Source: Hyaloraphidium curvatum
Lineage: Eukaryota > Monoblepharomycota > Hyaloraphidiomycetes > Hyaloraphidiales > Hyaloraphidiaceae
Assembly: GCA_025558095.1 (NCBI GenBank)
Contig: JAIVFI010000017.1
Location: 558,001-622,000 of the forward strand
Length of the DNA: 64,000 nucleotides
Direction of reading: 5' to 3'
The notes beneath the pieces were generated by a model that saw nothing but the letters and a program-made list of their open reading frames with translations, was not told where the DNA came from and ran no database searches. Within the stretch, counting starts at the first letter, position 1. Every line of letters starts with the position of its first letter. Positions 55,034-64,000 of the stretch are shown in pieces. The translations under genes were made by a program, and so were the position numbers.

Positions 55034-57121
55034 TCACCAGAGAAAGCAAGCTCGCTTTTGATTCGGCGCGCCGATTCCGCCGCAAACTTCAGTCCTCGCT
55101 CCGCGGCCACCGCATACAGCCTCTGCGCCTCCGAGATGTCCCTGGAACTCCCTAGCCGTGCTCATGGAAGAATCCGAGGCCGTGCTGAGCGGCTGCAGAG
55201 CCCTTGTCGGCCGCCATCCGGATCCTTCGACGAGATCCTTCGCGACGACGTCCCCGCATTCGTAGCACGTTCCAAGGTTGAGCATAGCCTCCGCGCAGCC
55301 CTGATCCGCCGCCTCTCGGAAGCAACGGACGGCTTCCTTGAGATCTGCCGCCACGCCCTGCCCGATCCGGTAGCACTCCCCGAGCCTGCTCTGGCTCTGC
55401 GCGTGGCCCTTCTCTGCGGCTTTCATGAGCCAGGCAGCACCTTCCGCGGCATCACCAAGAGCGCCCCGACCCTCCAGGAGGCATGCCGCGAGGTTGTGCT
55501 GGGACGCGAGGTGGCCTTGCTCTGCCGCCAGTCGGAACCATTTGCAGGCCTCCGAAGGGTCCTCCTCAACCCCGCGTCCTTGAAGGTATCGAACTCCCAG
55601 ATGGAACTGAGCCGCCTTGTGACAGCTCTCAGCAGCCTTTCGGTTCCACTTCGCAGCTTCTCCAAAATCTTGCTTCGCGCCAGACCCACTGTTGTAGGCA
55701 CAAGCCAACTGATGCTGGGCCCCCACGTGGCCCTGCTCCGCCGCCTGTTGAAACCACCGAACGGCCTCATCAAAACTTCGGGTGGAACGGTAGGTCGCCA
55801 GAGCAAATTGGGCATCGGCAAAACCTTGCTTTGCGGCGCGCGCGTACCACCACATTGCGTCTTCAATATCAAGATCGACTCCGGTGCCAGTCTCGTAGCA
55901 CCGTCCGAGGTTGAACTCAGCACGAGGGAAACCTTGCTGCGCGGCCTTGCTGAACCACTTGACAGCCTCCACGTGGTCCACAGCAACGCCCACGCCTTTC
56001 TGAAAGGACTCGCCAATGGCGTTCTCGGCCGCCGAGCTGCCCTTGTCGGCGGCCCTCCGCCAGATCACCATGGCTTCGGCAGCGTCCATTCCGACACCGT
56101 CCCCGCGGGCATAGCAGTCTCCCAGATTGAACGGTGCAGGTGCCAGTCCTTGCTCTGCTGCCGCACGAAACAGGCGCACGGCTTCGGCCTGATCCGTGGG
56201 CACACCGCGTCTCCGACGGAGGGCAAGTCCGAGGTCGTTCTGGGCTTTGGCATTGCCTTGGTCCGCGGCTTTCGGAAACCATCGCACCGCTTCCGCATGA
56301 TCCAGAGAGACGCCCTCGCCGCCGAGGTAGCACTTCGCAAGCTGGAACTGCGCCCTCGCGTGGCCCCGCTCTGCTGCCTCGAGGAACCAGCTCGCGGCCT
56401 CGCCGAGGTCCTTGGCAACGCCGCGGCCCAGCCGATAGAAACTTGCAAGCTCGTACTGGGCCTACACGTGGCCTTGTTCTGCCGCAACAAGGTAGTGTTT
56501 TGCAGCTTCGGTGAGGTCCACGGCCAGCCCGAAACCGCTGTGGTGGCAGACTGCAAGGTTGTATCGAGCCTCCACGACGCCCTCGTCGGCCGCTTTGCCG
56601 TACCACATGACAGCCTCTCTGTAGTCCTGCGGAACTCCGATGCCATTTGCAATGCAGTTTCCGAGCTTTGCCATGGCCATTCTGGTGCCCCCGGCCGCGG
56701 CCAACCTCAGCAGCCGGACGCGTTCGACCGGATCGTTCGCACCGCCACGACCAGATCTAATCCTTGCACCAAGATTAGCATGAGCTTCAACGTGGCCCTG
56801 GTCCGCCGCTTTTCGGTACCACAGGACCGCCTCTTCTTGGTCCTCGGGGACCCCGTCCCCCTTTCCATAGCAACCCGCCAACTTGAACTGGGCTCTAGCG
56901 TGGCCTTTTTCGGCAGCCTTGCGAAGCCACTGAGCTGCCCTTATCGGGTCCTTCTTCGTCCCTTTTCTCTCCTGGAGGCGCACGGCGAACTGGCACTGCG
57001 CCTCGGCGTCGCCGCCCTCCACGAGCGTCCGCAGCTCCCCGAGCAGCAGCCGGCGGAGGTCGCGGGCTTCAATAGCCATCGCTTCGGGTTGCGGCTCTCC
57101 TGCACCGAGATTCGGTCCCAA
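55034..57121 (-). pseudogene. Sel1-repeat protein gene with nonsense and frameshift lesions
   Basis: About 17 tandem Sel1 repeats of 36 residues (pattern AxAQxxLGxCYxxGxGVxxDxxEAVxWxRxAAxQG) run in one frame from Met 57121 or 57076. The frame is broken once by a TAG at 56462-56464 inside a repeat boundary (AEQGHV then AQYELASFY). Near 55200 the next repeat (AADKGSAAAQHGLGFFHEHG) lies in another frame and is followed by a second TAG. So the long frame ending at 55034 has an artificial tail. Sel1 solenoids are scaffolds in ERAD and signalling. Its 5' flank is directly abutted by a copy of the deacylase 3' end. Confidence 0.82.
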
Positions 57122-57140
57122 CGCGCGAAGATCCGAGTCC

Positions 57141-57463
57141 GTTCACCCTGGAGGAAGCGGTGCACAAGATGACGGGCCTGCCGGCGCGCACGTTCGGGTT
57201 CGAAGGGCGCGGGGAGCTACGCGAGGGCTGCCACGCGGACCTGGTGCTGCTGGATCCGGAGACGGTGGGGGACGCGGCGACGTTCGAAGACCCGGTGCGG
57301 GCCAGCGAGGGGATCGCGATGGTGCTTGTGAACGGGAAGGTGGCATGGGAGGGGGGAAGGGCGGTGGAGCGGGCGGGGCGGCGGCTGGCCAGGACCGCGC
57401 CGGCGCCGCCCGGTGCGCTACTGTGATCTCATGCGGTGTACGTGGCTGCATTGGGTACGGATT
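57141..57463 (+). pseudogene. Inverted copy of the deacylase gene 3' end
   Basis: Reads FTLEEAVHKMTGLPARTFGF through PPGALL and stop 57424-57426, nearly the same as the C-terminus and 3' flank at 42425-42742 on the opposite strand, with roughly a dozen scattered substitutions. No start, metal site or upstream exons are present, so it is a fragment. Its left edge falls inside the 5' region of the Sel1 gene. Confidence 0.9.
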
Positions 57464-57783
57464 GCTTCCGGACTAAAATGGGATTGAAAGATGAGGATGG
57501 TATCGGCTCGCGATTGTTGAATCCGATCAGGCTTGGAACTTTATTGGAACGGCACGCGAATCGGAGTTGGAATGGCGTTGATCGGGATTACGGGATCGGC
57601 TCGCTCCTGTGTGATGCTGGCGAGAAGTAGGATCTACATTACGAACTTGGAGCGCACCGGACCGCTGGCGATCTCGCGGATCAACTTGGCGGGCGGAGTT
57701 CGCGGGCTCGGCGCTGCCTGCGATCAATTTGTCCACCGGCCCGGCCGACGTCGTCGCGCAACATCGCCGAGCGGAACAGCAGA
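57464..57783. other. Intergenic, no gene recognised
   Basis: 320 bp, including the promoter side of the next gene; slightly lower GC in its first half. Confidence 0.5.
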
Positions 57784-59217
57784 ATGGGCGGCCCGCCAGC
57801 CGGGCTCACTGCTCCCGAGCTCCTCGCCTTGTTCCCATTTGCGGTCCCGCTTCCGCCAGGAGACGCGTCCGTCGGGGACAGCGGCGCGCCCGAGCTTGAT
57901 GAGGCCGCGGCTCTTCGGGCCGCCGAGCCCATCTCGGAGGCCGCGCTCCGCGCTGCACTGGCCGGAAAACCCGCCGCACAATTGGTCGCGGCTGCGCAGA
58001 TCGCGCTGGCGCGGCTGCACCGGTGGTACGCGTTCCTTGCGGTACCGATGCTCCTCGCCTGTTCGGTCACAATCGCCCCGGTCTTTGCGTTCAACGGTGC
58101 CGGCGTGCTCTTTCCGCAGCGGAGCCTCGTCGCCCAAGCCGTAATTCGTGCCGCCTTGTTCTCCCTCGCTATGGTCTCGGCAATCATCACCCAGGTCGGA
58201 TCGCGCGGCCTGGCAGCGCAGTACCGTTCCCCCGACCGCCGCAAAGCGTCGGACGACCTGTCGGCCCACCCTTATGCAGGCGTGGTGCGTTGGGCGCAGC
58301 TCGTCGGCGCCGGTGGCTCCAAACTGGTCGAGCACGCGCCGGGCGCATTCTGCCCGTGCCCGGACTGCGCTGGAAACCTCCCGGAAAAAGCCGCGGCCGC
58401 CGTTCTGGGATTCTACGTATGCTATCTCCCAGTGGACATGTTTGTGTGGTTCACCGCGGCCTGGACGGCAGCCGTCACTTTCGCGGGGCCCACGTGGTCG
58501 ACGCCCTGGAGCGCCTTCGTAACCGGCACCTACATCGCAGTCCAGGTCTTTTACTCCCTGGCTGTGCACCTGCCGAATCAGATCAACTCGCACCCACCCA
58601 TGGCCCTGCTGCACCGCCTCAGGCATCGCGCAGTGTTGCTGCTGCTCCGGGATCTCGTTGCCCGCCTCCAGTCGCAGCCCCCGGACGCCGAGCAGCCGAC
58701 ACACCTTTCTTCGGAGCCCTACGTCTCGCTGCACCGCGCTCTCTCCGCTTCGTGGGCCAGCCACCTCGCGGCCGCCTCGATGGGTCGGTGGTTCCACATT
58801 TTCGCCGGCACATTTTGCGCGCTCTGCGCCGTGGTCTCGGCCCTCGTCTCCGGTTGCGTCCCTGTGTTCTACCTGCTCTGCCTCGTCATCGGCATCTACA
58901 CCGTGCGGGACCTCGCCCTCGTCGCAGTCTGGAACGCTGGCATCTCCTCCGTCCGCGCGCTGTATGCCTCGGCCGCCACGGAGCTCCTCGGCATCGGCAC
59001 TCCGCCTGCGGCCCGCCACGCGGAGCTGTTGCGCACCCTGGCCGCCCAGGACGCACGGGGGCGCTGGCTGGGCGTCGGCGTTGACTACGGTGTCGTGAGG
59101 ACGGTCGCGGCGACGGCGTTCACGGTCTTGGTGGGCCTGGTGACGCTTGCAAAGGGGGCAGGGGTCGCGTTTGTCCTGGACTGCGCTTGCGGGCGGGTGC
59201 CCGTGGGCCCCTCGTGA
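57784..59217 (+). CDS. CPC-family multi-pass membrane protein, copy E
   Basis: 477 codons, single exon. The start MGGPPAGLTAPELLALFPF and helix ISEAALRAALAGKPAAQ match the family N-terminus. Then come a transmembrane pair, PGAFCPCPDCAGNLPEK (one residue shorter between the cysteine groups than in copies A, B and D), the PTWSTPWSAFVTGT segment in place of W-x-TWW, a loop with LRHRAVLLLLRDL, another hydrophobic pair, SVRALYASAATELLGI, and the last helix ending LAKGAGVAFVLDCAC. It lies about 33 kb from the other copies and is the most diverged. Function unknown. Confidence 0.8.
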   Translation: MGGPPAGLTAPELLALFPFAVPLPPGDASVGDSGAPELDEAAALRAAEPISEAALRAALAGKPAAQLVAAAQIALARLHRWYAFLAVPMLLACSVTIAPVFAFNGAGVLFPQRSLVAQAVIRAALFSLAMVSAIITQVGSRGLAAQYRSPDRRKASDDLSAHPYAGVVRWAQLVGAGGSKLVEHAPGAFCPCPDCAGNLPEKAAAAVLGFYVCYLPVDMFVWFTAAWTAAVTFAGPTWSTPWSAFVTGTYIAVQVFYSLAVHLPNQINSHPPMALLHRLRHRAVLLLLRDLVARLQSQPPDAEQPTHLSSEPYVSLHRALSASWASHLAAASMGRWFHIFAGTFCALCAVVSALVSGCVPVFYLLCLVIGIYTVRDLALVAVWNAGISSVRALYASAATELLGIGTPPAARHAELLRTLAAQDARGRWLGVGVDYGVVRTVAATAFTVLVGLVTLAKGAGVAFVLDCACGRVPVGPS

Positions 59218-59726
59218 CTCATCGATGTCGAAGTGTTCGATTCATAACCATGTGTTTGTCCCAACAACGCCTAGCTGGATTCTGATCTGGTGCCCGGTCG
59301 CGGCTGTCGTGTGAAGATCTGTTGGCGCGAACTGTGCATCTACCTAGTAGACACTTCGCATTATGCGAGTGCATGTCGTGCCGATCCCCCCGTACGTGGG
59401 ACGACGGGCAGCCGGCCTCGCCGCCGCCGCTGGATGCCATCAAGCAAGAGGGCGAGGTGCACGCTCGTACCGCACCGCAGTCGTCTAAACCACCAAGCGC
59501 CAGCCTTGACACCACGCCGCAGAACCGGAAAAAATGCTCACCTGAGGAGGCAGATTCCCCGCAGGAGGACCAAAACCATTAGCAGGCCCGCCGAAAGGGC
59601 CGTTGCCGAGAGGGATCAGGAAGGCGGCGGCGCGGTGAGTTAACTGCTCGAGGCTGGGCTGGCGCGAGGCGGCGCGACGCGCGACGGGTAGTCAATCTTC
59701 CGCCATTCCCCCGCGCGAATCTCGAG
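59218..59726. other. Intergenic, no gene recognised
   Basis: 509 bp; the short open frames on both strands lack protein-like features. Confidence 0.55.
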
Positions 59727-60980
59727 ATGCCCGACGCGCCGCTCCTCCTCATAACCGGCATATCCGGCTACTTTGCCTCCGTCCTCGCCGCCTACGCGCT
59801 GGCGGCGGGCTACCGCGTCCGCGGCACAGTCCGACGCGTCGGAGACCCAAAGACGGACCCAAAGACCGCCGGGCTGCTGCGGCTCACCGGGCCCCACGCA
59901 CCGGTGGAGCTAATCGCCGCCGACTTTTCCTCGCCCGATGGATGGGCGGACGCGGTCAAGGGCGTCACATATGTGCTTCACACCGCATCGCCTGTGCCCA
60001 CGGATCGCGTTCGGGACGCGGAGAAGGAGGTGGTGGGCCCTGCGGTCTCTGGAGTCTTGCTGGTGCTCGAAGCAGCGGCGAAAGAAGGCAGCGTTAAGAG
60101 GGTTGTGCTGACGGGCTCGACGGCGGCGGTCAACGAGGGGAGATACGCGGAATGGAAGGCCGGCAAAGTGTGGGTTCCGTTCAGCCGCGGGCCGTGACGG
60201 ACGAGCTGATGCTTTTGTCGGTGCAGATTCGACGAGAGCGACTGGAGCGACGAGTCCAAGTGTGGACCGTATCCGCTTTCCAAGACGCGAGCCGAGAAGG
60301 CCGCATGGAACTTTATGATGACCCATCCCGCCACTGGATTCGACCTCTGCGTGCTCAATCCCGCCTTCATCATAGGACCGTGCCCGTCGGACACTCCGGG
60401 CTCATCTGCCACCCTCTTCCGCCGCCTCCTGAATCGGGAGATGCCTGGGGTCCCGGATCTCATCTTCTGGTCGATCGACGTGCGCGACGTGGCCCTGGCT
60501 CACCTCCGCGCGATGCTGCGGCCCGAGGCAGGCGGCAAACGTATCATCCTAGCCAATGAAAGCCGCTCCATGAAGCAGATAGCCATGGACCTGGCCGCGG
60601 AATTCGGAAAGCACGGATATTCGGTTCCGACAGGGACGATACCGTCATGGATTCTCCGTCTGGCGAGCCATTTCGACGGCGCGCTGGCCATCGTGGCACC
60701 CGTGCTCGGGCTGACCCTGAAGATGTCGACCGCGAGGGCGGAGGAGCTGCTGGGGATGCGGTGGCTGGACCTGCGCAAGGCGTCAACCGACGCGGCGCAC
60801 TGCTTCATCGCCAAGGGTCTGATCGGGACGGGGAAGCCGCCGATAAAGGCTGGGGAGGTGATGGTGGCGTCCGAGAACTGGCGATCTTTCGCGCCGGCGC
60901 CGGCGGGCAGCCCGCTGGAGGTCCGCAGGCGCTACGCATTCGCGATGGATGACATCGAGGACGTTGTTTGGAAGGCTTGA
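59727..60980 (+). CDS. NAD(P)-dependent extended SDR, DFR/cinnamoyl-CoA reductase-like
   Basis: Two exons, 59727-60169 and 60227-60980 (GTGGGT intron), giving 398 residues. The N-terminal cofactor motif is ITGISGYFAS, followed by YRVRGTVRR (an NADP-type Arg), the VLHTASP segment of this family, VLTGSTAAV, and the catalytic Tyr-Lys in YPLSKTRAEKAAW just after the intron. FDESDWSDES across the splice is family-typical. It should reduce a carbonyl such as an aldehyde or ketone; substrate unknown. A C-terminal extension of about 60 residues beyond the usual fold is helical. Confidence 0.87.
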
Positions 60981-61212
60981 ATAGGAAGGCTTGTCTTTTG
61001 TAATCGATGATTCCCGTTCAACTTGAGGATCTCGCTGACCCTGAAGTCCCTGGACCCCGCCGCGTCCCCCCGAACCCCGGAAACGTTGGCCGATCGCTGT
61101 TGGGCGCGAATCGCGCGCCGCCGACGTAGGCCGACCGCTGTCGGACGCGAATCCCACGATAGCTAGAGCGTTGAGCACCCTGAGTGCTCACGACCGCTGC
61201 CCGCCCGCAACG

Positions 61213-62592
61213 ATGTTCACGCCCTCGCCGGCCGCTGCTGCGCACCAGGTCGAGCTGGCGGTCAGCGAGGCCCACGCGAAGGAGTTTAAGCACCCCATTC
61301 CGTTCAAGCACCCCGACTGGCCCGCCAACGTGGTCGACATCCAGCTGGGCTCCATGGTGTACCCGCACCTCTACCTGGGGACGGTCAACTCCATCTGCTC
61401 GGACCCGGACGAGTTCGGCGCCGTCGAATTCCTGCGCCAGCGGAACGTGACACACATCCTGACCGTAGCGGGCGAGATTGAGGACGTGCCCGACATCCCG
61501 AAGCTGGAAGCCGCGCTGGGAAGACCCTTGGGCTGGTTCCACGTTGTTCGAGCATCGGACACGCCTGGATACCGCATCATCACCGACTTTGTCGACTGCT
61601 ACTCCTTTATCGAGGGCGCCTTGGCGCCGTACTACCGTGCCCTGTACGAGAAGTCCCTGGCGGACAAGGAGGGCGGAGCCCCCGAGGGCAACCCGGACCT
61701 GAAGAAGCCCGTGAAGCGACGGAGCTGGCTCTACCGCGCGTGGCACGAAATCAAGCACGACCTGCCCGGGCTGGGCCGCAAGAACGGTCCCGCGCTGCCC
61801 AAGGGGTCCAAGAACGCGAGCTACCTCGTCAAGAAGGGCGTCGAGCGCGGGAACCTCAACTTCCCCTGGCTGTCGCACCGCAGCGACTCCCCGGGGCGTT
61901 CGGCTTCGCCAAAAGGGCGGCCGGGGTCGCCTGGCGGAGGGAGGGCGGGGTCACCGAGCAGCGCAAGGCCCGGTTCGCCCCACCAGCGCGCCAACTCCCC
62001 CTCGGAAGGCCGGCCGGTGCGGCCCGACACGCCGAACGATCCCGACGACGAAGAGGAGGACGACGGCACGGACTACCCATCGCAGATGGAAGACCACGAG
62101 GCGGAGCACGAGCGCGTCGCGACCCTGGTCAAGGACTACTACGCCCATCCGTTCGAGGTCAAGGACCTGCCCGATCCGCTCGGGGAGGAGGGGCACATGT
62201 ACCCGACCGTCCTCGTGCACTGCCAGATGGGGGTCGGTAGCAGCTCGTGCACCGACCGCTTTTTGCTTACCTTCCTCAAACCCCAGATCTCCCGCTCCGT
62301 CACTGCCACAACCGCGCACCTCCTCCACCTCTCCGCCAAATTCCCCGACCTCCTCCCTCTCCTCCTCCCCACGCCGGACTCGATCCCGCCCAACGCTACC
62401 TACCAGCAGGCCCTGGCCTACGTCCAGGAGCGCAGGCCCGTCGCCAACCCCAACCCGGGCTTCAGGAAGCAGCTCGAGGCGTGGCAGAGGATGGGGTCGA
62501 CGCGGATCAAGCACGACTCGCAGGCCTGGGCGGACCTGACGGGGAAGCAGCAGGAGCCTTCGAACAAGATGCTCTACGTGCTGACGGTTTGA
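61213..62592 (+). CDS. Dual-specificity protein phosphatase
   Basis: Two exons, up to 62232 and from 62287, separated by an in-frame 54-nt intron (62233-62286, GTCGGT...CCCCAG). Splicing creates the HCx5R active site as HCQMGISRS, with AYVQERRPVANPNPGF completing the DSPc C-lobe; unspliced, the Arg is lost. The N-terminal LYLGTVNSI and VTHILTVAGE segments are the usual start of the domain. A long Ser/Pro/Gly-rich insert (about residues 160-300) with acidic DDEEEDDG separates domain halves. Start Met 61213 or 61171. It should dephosphorylate Tyr/Ser/Thr on unknown partners. Confidence 0.85.
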   Translation: MFTPSPAAAAHQVELAVSEAHAKEFKHPIPFKHPDWPANVVDIQLGSMVYPHLYLGTVNSICSDPDEFGAVEFLRQRNVTHILTVAGEIEDVPDIPKLEAALGRPLGWFHVVRASDTPGYRIITDFVDCYSFIEGALAPYYRALYEKSLADKEGGAPEGNPDLKKPVKRRSWLYRAWHEIKHDLPGLGRKNGPALPKGSKNASYLVKKGVERGNLNFPWLSHRSDSPGRSASPKGRPGSPGGGRAGSPSSARPGSPHQRANSPSEGRPVRPDTPNDPDDEEEDDGTDYPSQMEDHEAEHERVATLVKDYYAHPFEVKDLPDPLGEEGHMYPTVLVHCQMGVGSSSCTDRFLLTFLKPQISRSVTATTAHLLHLSAKFPDLLPLLLPTPDSIPPNATYQQALAYVQERRPVANPNPGFRKQLEAWQRMGSTRIKHDSQAWADLTGKQQEPSNKMLYVLTV

Positions 62593-62721
62593 GTCCGCGC
62601 TTCTTCGTATGTAAATGCTCTTTCGCCACGTAATGTATCGCATGGACAAGCGACTTTCCCGACCGACCGAAGACCACATCAGCATCGCGAAAATCCATTC
62701 TTCCCCCGTCACGTACACCCC

Positions 62722-64000
62722 TCAAGGCTGCTGCAGCACCTCGACAAACTTGTCGTTCCTCTTCTTCGCGCTCTTTGCCCCCGGCTTCCCGCCCTTTTCC
62801 GCCCTGAGCATCTCCTTGCGCCGCAGCACGATCGCGTACGGGTTCAGCCGCGCCAGCACGCCCACGTTGCGCAGGGGGTTCTTGCGCTGCGTGAAGGGGC
62901 GCTTGGTGTGCTTCTCCTTCGCGGGGTTGAGGACGGATTGGACCTGTCGGGGGGGACGCGGATGTGAGCAGGAGAGCGGGGCAGAGCGGCGGCGGGACGC
63001 ACCTCGTCCGAGTTGATGATGCGGTCCAGGTCGGGCATCGTCATCGGGCCGTGGGGCAGGGTGAAGCCGGACTTGACCTCGCTCTTCTCCGAGGTCGTGC
63101 CAAAGATCTTGTCCAGCTGGGCAAACGCGGGCTCGGTCCAGACCACGAAGCGGCCGATGTGGCCGCCGGGGGCGAGCTGCAGGAGGTTGAGGGCCGAGAC
63201 GGGGCACTGCGGGGACGCGCGTGAGCGGGCAGCAACTAGGCGGGGCGGGAGGAACGCACGAGCTCGACGCCGGGGATGTTGCGGAAGGCCTTGACGATGC
63301 CCTCGTCCTTGTCGTACACGATGAGCGGGCCCCTGCGCATCCGCCACCTCCGGTTCCGCAGCTTGCCCTTGCCGGCGCGGAGCTTCTTGCTCGCCGCGGC
63401 CTTCTCCACGTCCTCGAACGCGTTGACGGCCTTGAGCAGCTTCACGGCCTCCTTGGTCGTCTTGACGCCCGTCTCGACGGCGGCGTCCAAAACGAGGGGG
63501 ACGTGCTCGACCTTGGAGATGCGGTGCCCGCGGGCCTGGACCAGCGAGGGCACGGCCGAGGCGGCGATGGCCGACACGGTCGCGTAGCGGCGCTGGCCCT
63601 TGGAGATCTTGATGTGCCACCGGCGCCAGGTCTTGGTGGGCGCGAACATGCGACCCTTGCGGACCATGTTGCCGAAGGCGGCCTGGCCGGCGCGGTGGGT
63701 GCCGCCGCCCGACACACGGGGGATACGGGCGACGGCGCGCCCGGTGCCCCACGACTCGGCCGAGGTCTGGTGGCCGGCTGTTCAGGGCGTGTCAGGGCAA
63801 TGTCTACGATGCACGGAGGTTGGATGCTCACCGGTCTCGCTGACGGCGTACGGCTGCCTCTTGTTCTTGTTCATGCGCGTGTGCACGTCCTGCACCACGT
63901 CGGGCCGGATGGGCGCCCGGAACACGGCGGGGAGCACGATGGTGGCGCCGCTGGCCGCGCCATCGACGCCGTACACGGGAACCTGGGGAATGGCGGCCTG
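62722..64000 (-). CDS. RPL4: 60S ribosomal protein uL4 (L4), 5' end beyond the window
   Basis: Exons visible on the minus strand: beyond 64000 to 63832, then 63777-63260, 63206-63003 and 62943-62722. Recognisable segments are [24 protein letters not shown], the junction-built [66 protein letters not shown], and a basic C-terminus with [13 protein letters not shown]. uL4 lines the exit tunnel of the large subunit. Only the first about 20 codons and any leading exon are missing at the right edge. Confidence 0.96.

Noticed and set aside
54884-57172. 762-codon plus-strand frame over the Sel1 array
   Set aside because: It exists because the 36-residue repeat keeps an antisense frame open; the minus strand has the true repeat consensus.

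Overview
The window is GC-rich nuclear DNA of a fungus. Supporting this are a chitin synthase, a kexin-type protease, Ser/Thr-rich single-pass cell-surface proteins, a chromodomain Ty3/gypsy element, and many short introns (about 45-80 nt) that usually begin GTGGGT/GTGAGT/GTGCGT and end YAG. Basidiomycota or an early-diverging high-GC lineage are both possible; I cannot name the species. Exon structures given here were worked out by hand from splice consensus plus preservation of frame and family motifs; no transcript data were used.

Left part (1-11.7 kb): one minus-strand gene for a secreted Stig1-like cysteine-repeat protein (11702 down to 190) is split by two unrelated insertions. A 5.48-kb chromovirus with identical 131-bp LTRs and a self-priming signal sits at 628-6103. 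A 4.75-kb AT-rich element with about 674-bp terminal inverted repeats (6270-11016) carries a D5/SF3-type helicase gene and an F-box-like ORF but no recognisable transposase. Taking this second element out together with one 3-bp CAG copy restores the host reading frame.

11.9-25 kb: four of five copies of an unrecognised multi-pass membrane protein family marked by a CPCxxxxC-type motif and a W-x-TWW motif (two minus-strand decayed copies, then a head-to-head intact pair); the fifth copy is at 57.8 kb. Between them lie diverged 155-bp tandem repeats, a Cys-rich/Pro-rich single-pass membrane protein and an eight-exon Baeyer-Villiger-type monooxygenase.

25.7-46.5 kb: metabolic and signalling genes: enoyl-CoA hydratase, P-loop kinase, atypical SDR, two divergently transcribed ankyrin-repeat kinases, a seven-exon amidase, a MYND zinc-finger gene flanked by direct repeats, kexin, a 17-exon Baeyer-Villiger monooxygenase with a 5-nt microexon, an N-acyl-D-amino-acid deacylase, an epoxide-hydrolase-like enzyme and a Nudix protein. 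Monooxygenase, deacylase and epoxide hydrolase lie side by side and may form a catabolic neighbourhood (inference).

47-64 kb: a Ser/Thr-rich surface protein, an eleven-exon chitin synthase, a helical-repeat protein, a decaying Sel1-repeat gene abutting an inverted copy of the deacylase 3' end, the fifth CPC-family gene, a DFR/CCR-like reductase, a dual-specificity phosphatase and, running off the right edge, ribosomal protein uL4. I recognised no tRNA, rRNA or CRISPR array.
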